Positions 1 through 5,345 of a stretch of DNA of 5,345 nt are shown piece by piece. Both the position numbers and the translations under genes were made by a program. The notes under the pieces were generated by a model that was not told the origin of the DNA, did not search any database, and saw only the letters and a program-made list of their open reading frames with translations. How positions within the stretch are numbered: the stretch's first letter is position 1; the number at the start of each line of letters is the position of its first letter. Origin of the DNA: Filomicrobium sp. (GTDB taxonomy: Bacteria; Pseudomonadota; Alphaproteobacteria; Rhizobiales; Hyphomicrobiaceae). The stretch spans positions 1 to 5,345 of the forward strand of contig JAUWFF010000126.1 of the NCBI GenBank assembly GCA_030607105.1, written 5' to 3'.

Positions 1-367
1 CTATTCCCCGACTAAAATCGCTTCAATGAGGATTTAGCGGCTTGCTTGGGCGGTCTTGATCGGCGGTATCTTGTCATCGACCAATGTCGGTGTCCATGAT
101 GGCGGCGCTATCTCATTGCGCCGCTGCGTTCGGGCTGCAACTTGACAGAAATCATCGGGAAATCCGATCGATTGGGATGTCGAACGAGCAAACCACGTTA
201 TTTGCGGCGTCAAAAAGTGACTGCCATCCCTGTACTGGAAAAGCGGTTCTCCGTAGTAGTCTGGGCATCATGCTTGGCAAAAACGGAATAGAGAAAGGCC
301 GGGCCGCGGTGAGAAGACCGGACTTTCCACTAGGCTTCAGTATTGCCGGCGACATGCGTTTCAAAAA
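1..367. other. Stretch downstream of hslO with no supported gene
   Basis: I find no recognisable gene here. A plus-strand open frame at 84-398 (104 codons) and a minus-strand frame at 152-364 (70 codons) exist, but neither has a Shine-Dalgarno sequence or a recognisable family. The plus-strand frame uses codons such as AGA, ATA, CTA and TTA that the neighbouring genes mostly avoid, and it runs into the 3' end of hslO on the other strand. All three plus frames are also closed near the left edge. The stretch holds one imperfect hairpin (listed separately) that may end the arg-hslO transcript. It could otherwise be simple intergenic DNA or a decayed gene remnant. Confidence 0.55.
293..327 (-). 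terminator. Weak candidate terminator after hslO
   Basis: The arms 293-302 and 318-327 can pair at 9 of 10 positions (one G-A mismatch) around a 15-base loop, about 40 bases after the hslO stop codon. Read on the minus strand, the hairpin is followed by a pyrimidine-rich stretch (TCTATTCC) rather than a proper T run. It is therefore only a possible end for the argD-argF-hslO transcript, and the long loop and poor T tract weaken the call. Confidence 0.25.
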
Positions 368-1384
368 CTATTCTACTTCGCCCGGCTCGAAGCGATAACT
401 CTCGCTGCAAAACTCACAGGTGACGGTGATCGCACCGTCGGGTTCGCGCAGGTCGTCGAGGCCATCGGCGGCGAATTGACTGAGAAAGCCTGTGACGCGA
501 TCGCGTGAGCAACGGCAATGATCGATCAGCCGATGTGGACCCTGGACGCGGACACCTTCTTCGTGGAACAGGCGATACAGCAGGCGCTGCGGGGTCAGGT
601 TGGGATCAATCAGTTCGTGGTCCTCGACGGTTGCAGCGAGAATCTCGGTTCGGCGCCAATCCTCATCATCTTCGCCGGCTAGCGGCAACGGGTCGCCTTC
701 GTTTTCGACCTGCGGCGTTCCACCGGAGTGCGCGATGTGCTGTAGGAGCAGACCGCCCGCACGCCAGGTCCAGGCGTTGACGCCCTTGCCTGGCTCATAA
801 ACGCGGGCGACGGCCAAGCGGAGAAATGTTGGCAGCTGTTCGGACTGGCGGAAGTAATTCAGGGCGGCGCTCGTTAGCGTTTCGCTTTCAAGGGCGACAA
901 TCCCCTGGTAACGGTCCATATCGCTGCCAGGGTCGATTGTCATTGCGAGAAGACCAGAGCCGAGGACGGCAGGTTGAGATGACTCGCGGCAGCCGGCAGC
1001 TTGCGACTTGTGGGCGTCAAGATCGGCTTGCAGGCGCTCGGCGTCGAAGTTGGCGTAACCGCGCAGGTGGCCCGGTGTATCGTAGTTGACGACCAGCATG
1101 TCGAGCGACCCGTCGGTCTTTGTTTGAAGAATCAATCGCCCGTCGAACTTGAGCGTGGTGCCGAGCAGAGATGTCAGCGCGACGGCTTGTCCGAGCGCCT
1201 CGCTGACCGCCTCAGGATACTCGTGGCGGGAGAGGATGCTGTTGAGGCTTGGCCCGAGCCGAATAATGCGACCGGAAATGTTGGAGCGCACGGTCTGGAA
1301 CGGGAGCACAAAGTCGTCGGTGGGCGCGGCGGCGCCGTTTCCATTGTCACCGCTGCTGTTTCCGCTCGCTGTATCTTCCGCCAC
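368..1384 (-). CDS. hslO: Hsp33 redox-regulated molecular chaperone
   Basis: Hsp33 is a cytosolic holdase. In the reduced state four cysteines bind zinc and keep it inactive; oxidation and unfolding release zinc and switch on binding of unfolding proteins. The 338-residue product matches the family from about residue 25 (FVLPFQTV...SGRIIRLG) through the substrate-binding domain to about 200. A linker follows, then the C-terminal switch with C290-x-C292 and C323-x-x-C326, the expected CXC/CXXC zinc ligands. The first 24 residues are a Gly/Asn/Ala-rich tail not needed for the fold. The start is GTG, preceded by the purine-rich GAGAGAAG at 1387-1394. No better start lies between it and the conserved region. 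It begins 22 bases after the argF stop, so it is most likely the last gene of the arginine operon. The family call is very secure; the exact start is slightly less so. Confidence 0.96.
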   Translation of the reverse strand: MAEDTASGNSSGDNGNGAAAPTDDFVLPFQTVRSNISGRIIRLGPSLNSILSRHEYPEAVSEALGQAVALTSLLGTTLKFDGRLILQTKTDGSLDMLVVNYDTPGHLRGYANFDAERLQADLDAHKSQAAGCRESSQPAVLGSGLLAMTIDPGSDMDRYQGIVALESETLTSAALNYFRQSEQLPTFLRLAVARVYEPGKGVNAWTWRAGGLLLQHIAHSGGTPQVENEGDPLPLAGEDDEDWRRTEILAATVEDHELIDPNLTPQRLLYRLFHEEGVRVQGPHRLIDHCRCSRDRVTGFLSQFAADGLDDLREPDGAITVTCEFCSESYRFEPGEVE

Positions 1385-1406
1385 GTCTTCTCTCGGGTAC
1401 TAAACT

Positions 1407-2336
1407 TCAAATGAACTCGGCGCCAAGGCACCAGGCCAGAATAGCTTTCTGCGCGTGCAAACGGTTTTCAGCCTCGTCAAAGACAACCGAATGGGGCCCC
1501 TCAATAACTTCGGCGGTAACCTCGTTGCCGCGGTAGGCAGGAAGGCAATGCATGAAGATAGCGTCGCCGCCGGCCTTCTGCATAAGTTCTTCTGTCACCG
1601 CGTAGGGCTTGAGAAGGGCCTTCCGACGCTCGGCATCCTGCTGACCCATTGATACCCAGGTGTCGGTGACCACGCAGTCCGCGCCATTGACGGCGATTTC
1701 GGCGCTGTCGGTGATGCTGATCTGGCCCTTCTTGTCGTTCACCCAGTTCTGAATAGCCGGATCGGGACGCAGTGATTCCGGGCAGGCGATGCGCAGCTCA
1801 AAACCGAATTGTACTGCTGCCTGCATCCAGGAGACGGCAACGTTGTTGCCGTCACCGACCCAGGCGACGGTGCGGTCGGCGATAGGGCCCTTGGCCTCCT
1901 CGAATGTGACAATGTCGGCGACGATCTGGCAGGGGTGGCTGCGATCGGTGAGGCCGTTGATGAGCGGGACCGAGGCGTGCTGGGCGAATTCGATCAGTGT
2001 CTCGTGTGCGTTGGCGCGCAACATGATTGCATCCACGTAACGCGAAAGAACGCGAGCCGTGTCAGCGATCGATTCGCCGCGGCCGAGCTGCAAGTCGGTG
2101 TGATTCAACATGATCGTCTGGCCGCCGATCTGGCGCATGGCGACATCAAACGAGACGCGGGTGCGGGTCGAAGGCTTCTCGAAAATCATGACGAGAATGG
2201 CGTTGTCGGCGCCGTCTGGGCGCATGGCATCAGGGACGTGCTTGCCGGCACGCTTCATAGCGTGGGCCGCATCAACAATGCCGCGAAGCGTTTCCGCATC
2301 AACAGAATCTAAATCAAGAAAGTGGCGGGGGGTCAT
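1407..2336 (-). CDS. argF: Ornithine carbamoyltransferase, anabolic
   Basis: It transfers the carbamoyl group of carbamoyl phosphate to ornithine, giving citrulline, in cytosolic arginine synthesis; the family usually acts as a trimer. In the 309-residue product the carbamoyl-phosphate loop STRTR is at 56-60, within [13 protein letters not shown] is at 134-137, a GDGNNV turn opens the ornithine domain at 161-166, the ornithine-binding DTWVSMG is at 225-231, and HCLP with the catalytic cysteine (C264) is at 263-266. The length is normal and nothing key is missing. I chose the ATG at 2336, giving MTPRHFLDL, the usual family beginning. An in-frame TTG at 2345 has GGAG eight bases upstream and would add three residues. 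The gene lies 36 bases after argD and 22 before hslO, on the same strand. The anabolic argF assignment, rather than catabolic arcB, rests on the argD neighbour. Confidence 0.97.
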   Translation of the reverse strand: MTPRHFLDLDSVDAETLRGIVDAAHAMKRAGKHVPDAMRPDGADNAILVMIFEKPSTRTRVSFDVAMRQIGGQTIMLNHTDLQLGRGESIADTARVLSRYVDAIMLRANAHETLIEFAQHASVPLINGLTDRSHPCQIVADIVTFEEAKGPIADRTVAWVGDGNNVAVSWMQAAVQFGFELRIACPESLRPDPAIQNWVNDKKGQISITDSAEIAVNGADCVVTDTWVSMGQQDAERRKALLKPYAVTEELMQKAGGDAIFMHCLPAYRGNEVTAEVIEGPHSVVFDEAENRLHAQKAILAWCLGAEFI

Positions 2337-2372
2337 GTTTTGCAACCCGCTGACTCCATCAGGAATAGGTTT

Positions 2373-3611
2373 TCAGAGCGTGTTTTCGCGAAGTCGGGAA
2401 AAGGACCGCTGCAGCCGGGCCAGGCCGTCGCTGATTTCGTCTTCGGACACATTAAGCGAAGGAAGGATGCGCACGACATTGTCGCCGGCGCCAACAGTTA
2501 GAAGGCGCTCGTCAGCGGCGGCGGCGATGAGGTCGCTTGGCGCTACGTCATCTTGAAGTTTTAGTCCGCAGAGCAACCCTGCAATGCGCACTTCGGCCAC
2601 GAGATCGGAAAACTGGTCCTCGATCTCGGCAAGTCGCTGCCGCAATAGGCCGGACTTGCGACAGACATCCTCGAGGAATTCCGGTTGTAGGACAATATCA
2701 AGAACGGCATTGCCAACGGCCATCGCCAACGGGTTGCCGCCGAAGGTTGAACCGTGCGTGCCAGGCTGGAGGCCGCTAGCGGCCTCTTCGCTCGCCAGTA
2801 TGGCGCCAAGCGGGAAACCTCCACCGACACCCTTTGCGACAGCCATGAGGTCCGGGGTTATCCCGCTCTGTTCATGGGCAAAGAAGGTGCCTGTCCGGCC
2901 GACACCCGTTTGAACCTCATCAAGGATAAGGAGCAGACCGTGCCTGTCGCAAAGTTCACGCAGCCCCTGAAGGCACTGCGGCGGGATTATCCGGACGCCG
3001 CCCTCGCCTTGGACGGGTTCGATCATAATGGCCGCGGTCTCAGGTGAAATTGCGGCTTCAACGGCGTCATGATCAGCGAAAGGCAGGTGATCAAAGCCGT
3101 CGGCGGGCACGCCGAAACCTTCCAGGTGCTTTGGATTGCCGGCCGCTGACAGCGTTGCCAGTGTGCGCCCATGGAAGGCGCCTTCGAAAGTGATGATGCG
3201 CCAGCGTTGCGGATCTCCATTTACATAGTGGTAGCGGCGGGTTGCTTTGATTACGCCTTCGCAGGCTTCGGCGCCCGAATTGCAGAAAAACACCTTGTCG
3301 GCAAAAGTTGCCGCGCAGAGGCGTTCAGCAAGGCGTTCTTGTTGGGAAATGCGGTATAGGTTGGAGGTATGCCACAGCTTTTCGGCCTGCGCTTTTAGCG
3401 CATCGATGAGGTGCGGATGCGCATGACCCAGCGCGTTGACCGCGACGCCCGAGCCGAAGTCGAGATAACGCTCGCCGTCCTCGGTGATTAACCATGAGCC
3501 TTCGCCGCGTTCGAATAAAATATTGAGGCGTGCGTAGGTCCCCATCACAGCGGGGGATGGGTCATGAGCTTTTGAAGCCACAGTTGCGGGAGCTGTCTTG
3601 AGTTCAGCCAT
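2373..3611 (-). CDS. argD: Acetylornithine aminotransferase (PLP-dependent)
   Basis: It converts N-acetylglutamate semialdehyde and glutamate to N-acetylornithine and 2-oxoglutarate in arginine synthesis. Enzymes of this family often also serve as succinyldiaminopimelate aminotransferase in lysine synthesis, which the sequence cannot settle. In the 412-residue product (class III aminotransferase fold) NSGAEA at 111-116 holds the PLP phosphate and FHGRT is at 146-150. [14 protein letters not shown] is at 228-241 with D231 for the pyridine nitrogen, K260 in [11 protein letters not shown] forms the Schiff base, and [11 protein letters not shown] is at 286-296. The length is typical. I chose the ATG at 3611, with AGTGGA nine bases upstream. 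An in-frame TTG at 3629 would add six residues, and a later ATG at 3545 has no visible ribosome binding site. It is the first gene of the argD-argF-hslO unit, with a promoter and a hairpin directly upstream. Confidence 0.96.
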   Translation of the reverse strand: MAELKTAPATVASKAHDPSPAVMGTYARLNILFERGEGSWLITEDGERYLDFGSGVAVNALGHAHPHLIDALKAQAEKLWHTSNLYRISQQERLAERLCAATFADKVFFCNSGAEACEGVIKATRRYHYVNGDPQRWRIITFEGAFHGRTLATLSAAGNPKHLEGFGVPADGFDHLPFADHDAVEAAISPETAAIMIEPVQGEGGVRIIPPQCLQGLRELCDRHGLLLILDEVQTGVGRTGTFFAHEQSGITPDLMAVAKGVGGGFPLGAILASEEAASGLQPGTHGSTFGGNPLAMAVGNAVLDIVLQPEFLEDVCRKSGLLRQRLAEIEDQFSDLVAEVRIAGLLCGLKLQDDVAPSDLIAAAADERLLTVGAGDNVVRILPSLNVSEDEISDGLARLQRSFSRLRENTL

Positions 3612-3637
3612 CGCAAGCGATCCACTCAATCCAAATC

Positions 3638-3662
3638 AAAAAGGCCGCCATTGCAGGCGGCC
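3638..3662 (-). terminator. Terminator-like hairpin in the argD leader
   Basis: Read on the minus strand, a perfect 7-bp all-GC stem, GGCCGCC (3662-3656) and GGCGGCC (3649-3643), closes a six-base loop and is followed directly by TTTTT (3642-3638). This is the layout of an intrinsic terminator. It sits between the proposed argD promoter and the argD start, ending about 27 bases before the ATG. It could attenuate transcription, protect the 5' end, or stop transcripts from further upstream. No T run follows on the plus strand, so it points only towards argD. The shape is certain; the function is inferred. Confidence 0.6.
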
Positions 3663-3677
3663 ACGTGCGAAAATATG

Positions 3678-3706
3678 TGAATAGGCCTGAGACCGCTGAC
3701 TGTCAA
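3678..3706 (-). promoter_or_regulatory. Candidate sigma70 promoter of argD-argF-hslO
   Basis: On the minus strand a perfect -35 box TTGACA (3706-3701) is followed by a 17-base spacer and a weak -10 box TATTCA (3683-3678; three of six match TATAAT). The start of transcription would fall near 3668-3672, giving an untranslated leader of about 60 bases that opens almost directly into the GC hairpin at 3662. The ideal -35 and spacer, and the position upstream of the first gene of the unit, support it; the poor -10 lowers confidence. Confidence 0.55.
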
Positions 3707-4153
3707 CGTTAGATAGCGCTGCGTGTCACGACGGTACTCAACGCCTATCGAAGGCCCCCACGACCCGGGTGAGTATGCAACTGTACGAATCATTGATGTG
3801 GCGGCTGGGACACAAAATATGTCAACGACCGGTAAACGGACTCAGTGGCCTTGTCGCGTTGGACCGCTTTGTTGTAGTTAGGAAGGGTCTGGCACGACAT
3901 GTTGTAGCGCGTTTGTTGTAATCCGCTTTATCTCGTTGCCAGCACGCGTAAGCCGATGCGTTTTCCGGCTTTTGAATTGTTCGCGTGTGTTTTCGTCCAG
4001 CGTCCCAAAAGTGAAGTTTAGCAACCGATCGCTATCGGCTGTGTGGAGTCTCGTGCGCCTTTTTGGCTACGCTTGAAGGCTATCCCAACCAGCCCACCGC
4101 GAACGGCAGTAGGTCAGCGCTTGTGACAGAGCGCGACACTATTGTGATTCTGT
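3707..4153. other. Long divergent intergenic region between argD and gcrA
   Basis: About 450 bases lie between the argD promoter and the gcrA ribosome binding site with no gene I recognise. It contains three GANTC sites (3787, 3839, 4046), and a fourth (4146) ends at 4150. TGTTGTA occurs three times on the plus strand (3870-3876, 3900-3906, 3914-3920). A small inverted repeat, CCGAT at 4025-4029 and ATCGG at 4034-4038, lies nearer gcrA. A 48-codon frame (3775-3921) is present but poorly supported. The gcrA promoter must lie in this stretch, but I could not find a convincing -35/-10 pair, nor a full CtrA site (TTAA-N7-TTAA). It could also hide a small RNA; I have no direct evidence for one. 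Confidence 0.5.
3787..4150. promoter_or_regulatory. Four GANTC (CcrM-type) sites upstream of gcrA
   Basis: GAATC (3787-3791), GACTC (3839-3843), GAGTC (4046-4050) and GATTC (4146-4150) all fit GANTC, the site methylated by the alphaproteobacterial CcrM enzyme and the context in which GcrA binds DNA. The last one ends four bases before the gcrA Shine-Dalgarno sequence. By eye I count about a dozen others in the rest of the window, so this 364-base stretch is denser than the remainder. That they are methylated or regulate gcrA is inference. Confidence 0.5.
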
Positions 4154-4159
4154 GAGGAG
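4154..4159 (+). promoter_or_regulatory. Ribosome binding site of gcrA
   Basis: GAGGAG lies seven bases before the ATG at 4167, an ideal Shine-Dalgarno placement. It decides the start: a GTG at 4152, 15 bases further upstream in the same frame, would overlap the site itself and has no ribosome binding site of its own. Confidence 0.85.
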
Positions 4160-4166
4160 CAAAAGC

Positions 4167-4733
4167 ATGTCCTGGACCGACGAGAGGGTGGAGCTACTAA
4201 AGAAGCTCTGGTCCGAGGGATTGAGTGCCAGCCAAATTGCTGGCCGTCTCGGTGGCGTGACACGCAACGCGGTGATCGGCAAGGTCCACCGCCTCGGACT
4301 TTCCGGGAGGGCGACAACGTCCCGGGTCAAATCGCACCGCCCGCGCAAACGCAATCCAAATGCTATCAAGCGTCCCACGAGGCCGCGTTTTCCCGTGAAC
4401 GGGAATCCGGCAGTCCGCGAGCTATATAATGGCGAGCCTTATGTTCCCGCTGTTGAGGAAATCGATATCCCTGAGGCCCAGAGGAAGACGATCCAATCGC
4501 TCGAGGCGTGCAGTTGCCGGTGGCCAGTCGGTGACCCACAGACTCCGGATTTCTACTTTTGCGGCGGCAAGGCGGTGCCTGGCCTGCCGTACTGCGAACA
4601 CCATGCGCGACGGGCCTTCCAGGCTCCGGCACCGAAGCGGCGCGAACGCGAAAGCGTCGAGACTATTCGTGCGGCTATGGCGCGCGTCGAGGCCGATGGC
4701 GGTGCGTCGGTAAAGGAATCAACAGACGCCTGA
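4167..4733 (+). CDS. gcrA: GcrA cell cycle regulator
   Basis: GcrA is an alphaproteobacterial transcription factor that binds sigma70-RNA polymerase and acts at promoters with methylated GANTC sites, controlling DNA replication and division genes such as ctrA in Caulobacter. The 188-residue product opens with the hallmark MSWTDERVELLKKLW and a helix-turn-helix, with SASQIAGRLG at 20-29 and VTRNAVIGKVHRLGLSGR at 31-48. A basic, proline-rich linker spans about 50-75. The C-terminal sigma-interacting region at about 112-150 keeps C115, C117, C132, C143 and H145/H146 in the family pattern (CSCRWPVGDP, FCGGKAVPGLPYCEHH). A charged tail follows. The start is fixed by GAGGAG seven bases upstream. 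It is divergent from the arginine genes, stands alone, and ends in a strong terminator. GANTC sites upstream suggest methylation-dependent control, possibly by itself. Confidence 0.96.
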   Translation: MSWTDERVELLKKLWSEGLSASQIAGRLGGVTRNAVIGKVHRLGLSGRATTSRVKSHRPRKRNPNAIKRPTRPRFPVNGNPAVRELYNGEPYVPAVEEIDIPEAQRKTIQSLEACSCRWPVGDPQTPDFYFCGGKAVPGLPYCEHHARRAFQAPAPKRRERESVETIRAAMARVEADGGASVKESTDA

Positions 4734-4754
4734 TCCGTCGGCGCTAGAAGTTTT

Positions 4755-4775
4755 GCCAGCGCGAAAGCGCTCGGC
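4755..4775 (+). other. GNRA-capped hairpin after gcrA
   Basis: AGCGC (4758-4762) and GCGCT (4767-4771) form a 5-bp stem around a GAAA tetraloop. It can be extended by GCC/GGC (4755-4757 with 4773-4775) across a one-base bulge. It starts 21 bases after the gcrA stop and has no T run, so it is not a terminator by itself. It may protect the 3' end of the mRNA or merely be a chance structure. Confidence 0.45.
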
Positions 4776-4784
4776 AGCGGGGGG

Positions 4785-4819
4785 AAGACCGGATGGGGAA
4801 ACCTGTCCGGTCTTTTTTT
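4785..4819 (+). terminator. Intrinsic terminator of gcrA
   Basis: AAGACCGGA (4785-4793) pairs perfectly with TCCGGTCTT (4806-4814). The stem can continue inwards through two wobble and two GC pairs to a GAAA tetraloop at 4798-4801, giving about 13 pairs. Seven T residues (4813-4819) end the structure, five of them beyond the stem. It lies about 50 bases after the gcrA stop and before the end of the convergent WD40 gene. On the minus strand the hairpin is followed by a C run rather than T, so it works mainly for gcrA. Confidence 0.9.
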
Positions 4820-4842
4820 GATAGTGAGAGGGTGGCCGGTTC

Positions 4843-5345
4843 TTAACGGGTGAATGCGCGGGCTGCCCAAATACGAAGTTTTCCGTCAGCGCCAGCGGTG
4901 GCGAAGGTTTGTCCGTCGGGGGCGATGGCGAGCGACGTGACCGGGCCCTGGTGATCGGGTAGCGTTTTCAGGGTTCGCCAGCGGCGTGTTTCGCGCACCC
5001 TGATGGTGCTGTCCTTGCTCGCTGTGATAAGGAGTCTGCCGTCAGGTGAAAAGGCCATTGCCGTAATTTCTCCACCGTGCCCGCCCAGCCGTTTTATGCG
5101 CGATCGCGAGCTTGTTCGAAAGATGCTGATGCCGCCGTTCAACGTGCCGGATGCAACCAGCCGATCGTCGGGGGAAAAGCTGATCGCCGAAATGAAATCG
5201 CCCTGGCGGCGGTAGGTGCGGACCAAGTCCAGGGTGTCGAGGTCCCAAAGCCGCAACTTTTTGTCGGCACCGCCGGATGCCAGAAGCCTGCCGCCTGACG
5301 AAAGCGCGACCGCCTGAACCGGGTTTTCATGTCCAGTGATGACAT
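4843..5345 (-). CDS. WD40 repeat protein, C-terminal part (runs off window)
   Basis: The frame stays open to the right edge, so the true start lies outside; 166 C-terminal residues are visible. They form four WD40 blades of about 40 residues. Blade 1 has GH near 4-5 and LWDL at 32-35, blade 2 ends in SIFR at 73-76, blade 3 ends in RVRE at 115-118, and blade 4 has DH at 130-131 and RIWA at 157-160. Each carries the usual core (LSSGGRLLASGGADKK, FSPDDRLVASG, FSPDGRLLITASKDS, IAPDGQTFATAGADGK). Blades 2 and 3 have lost the WD pair. WD40 propellers are protein-binding scaffolds, so no reaction can be assigned, and whether other domains lie upstream cannot be seen. An in-frame TTG at 5256 is inside blade 1 and is not the start. 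The gene converges on gcrA with a 109-base gap. Confidence 0.88.
   Translation of the reverse strand, partial: VITGHENPVQAVALSSGGRLLASGGADKKLRLWDLDTLDLVRTYRRQGDFISAISFSPDDRLVASGTLNGGISIFRTSSRSRIKRLGGHGGEITAMAFSPDGRLLITASKDSTIRVRETRRWRTLKTLPDHQGPVTSLAIAPDGQTFATAGADGKLRIWAARAFTR

Noticed and set aside
142..147. TTGACA on the plus strand, as a possible -35 box.
   Set aside because: The sequence 17-18 bases downstream (CGATCG/GATCGA) is no -10 box, and no gene follows on that strand.
84..398. A 104-codon plus-strand frame overlapping the end of hslO.
   Set aside because: It has no ribosome binding site, atypical codons, no recognisable family and an antisense overlap with the conserved 3' end of hslO.
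3486..3493. TTAACCAT, which resembles a CtrA half-site.
   Set aside because: It lies well inside argD, where it encodes conserved residues (SWLIT region on the minus strand), and has no partner half-site nearby.
3676..3683. TGTGAATA, resembling half of an ArgR operator, over the argD -10 box.
   Set aside because: The second half (ATTCA at the expected distance) is absent, and the match is largely the -10 box itself read in reverse.
3775..3921. A 48-codon plus-strand frame in the argD-gcrA spacer (begins MQLYESLMWRLG).
   Set aside because: GGG lies five bases upstream but there is no proper Shine-Dalgarno sequence. It uses ATA, AGG and repeated GTA codons unlike the real genes, resembles no family I know, and spans the TGTTGTA repeats.
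4152..4166. GTG start five codons upstream of the gcrA ATG.
   Set aside because: The GAGGAG ribosome binding site would lie inside the coding sequence, and the family begins at MSWT.

Overview
The window looks like ordinary chromosome from an alphaproteobacterium. The strongest sign is a clear gcrA homologue, a cell-cycle regulator family essentially confined to Alphaproteobacteria. The arginine genes and hslO also read as typical alphaproteobacterial orthologues. The DNA is moderately GC-rich with G/C-ending codons in the real genes. I cannot place it below class with confidence; the divergent arg/gcrA arrangement is reminiscent of Hyphomicrobiales (Rhizobiales).

Layout. Positions 1-367 hold no gene I can support. 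From 3611 down to 368 on the minus strand runs a tight three-gene unit: argD (acetylornithine aminotransferase), argF (ornithine carbamoyltransferase) and hslO (redox chaperone Hsp33). The gaps are 36 and 22 bases. A sigma70-type promoter lies upstream of argD, with a terminator-like GC hairpin between promoter and start codon. Positions 3707-4153 are an unusually long divergent intergenic stretch without a convincing gene; it and the gcrA 5' end hold four GANTC sites. gcrA follows on the plus strand (4167-4733) with a good ribosome binding site and a strong intrinsic terminator. Converging on it from the right edge is the 3' part of a WD40 beta-propeller gene on the minus strand (4843 to beyond 5345).

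How the genes work together. ArgD and ArgF catalyse consecutive-branch steps of arginine synthesis (N-acetylornithine formation and citrulline formation). Hsp33 is a stress chaperone apparently carried in the same transcript. GcrA is a sigma70-associated transcription factor that acts at GANTC sites methylated by CcrM, so GANTC sites in its own upstream region are the most interesting regulatory point here. I see no mobile element, CRISPR array, tRNA or rRNA, and no evidence of a wholly new system. The points worth a second look are regulatory: the hairpin in the argD leader and the gcrA upstream region.
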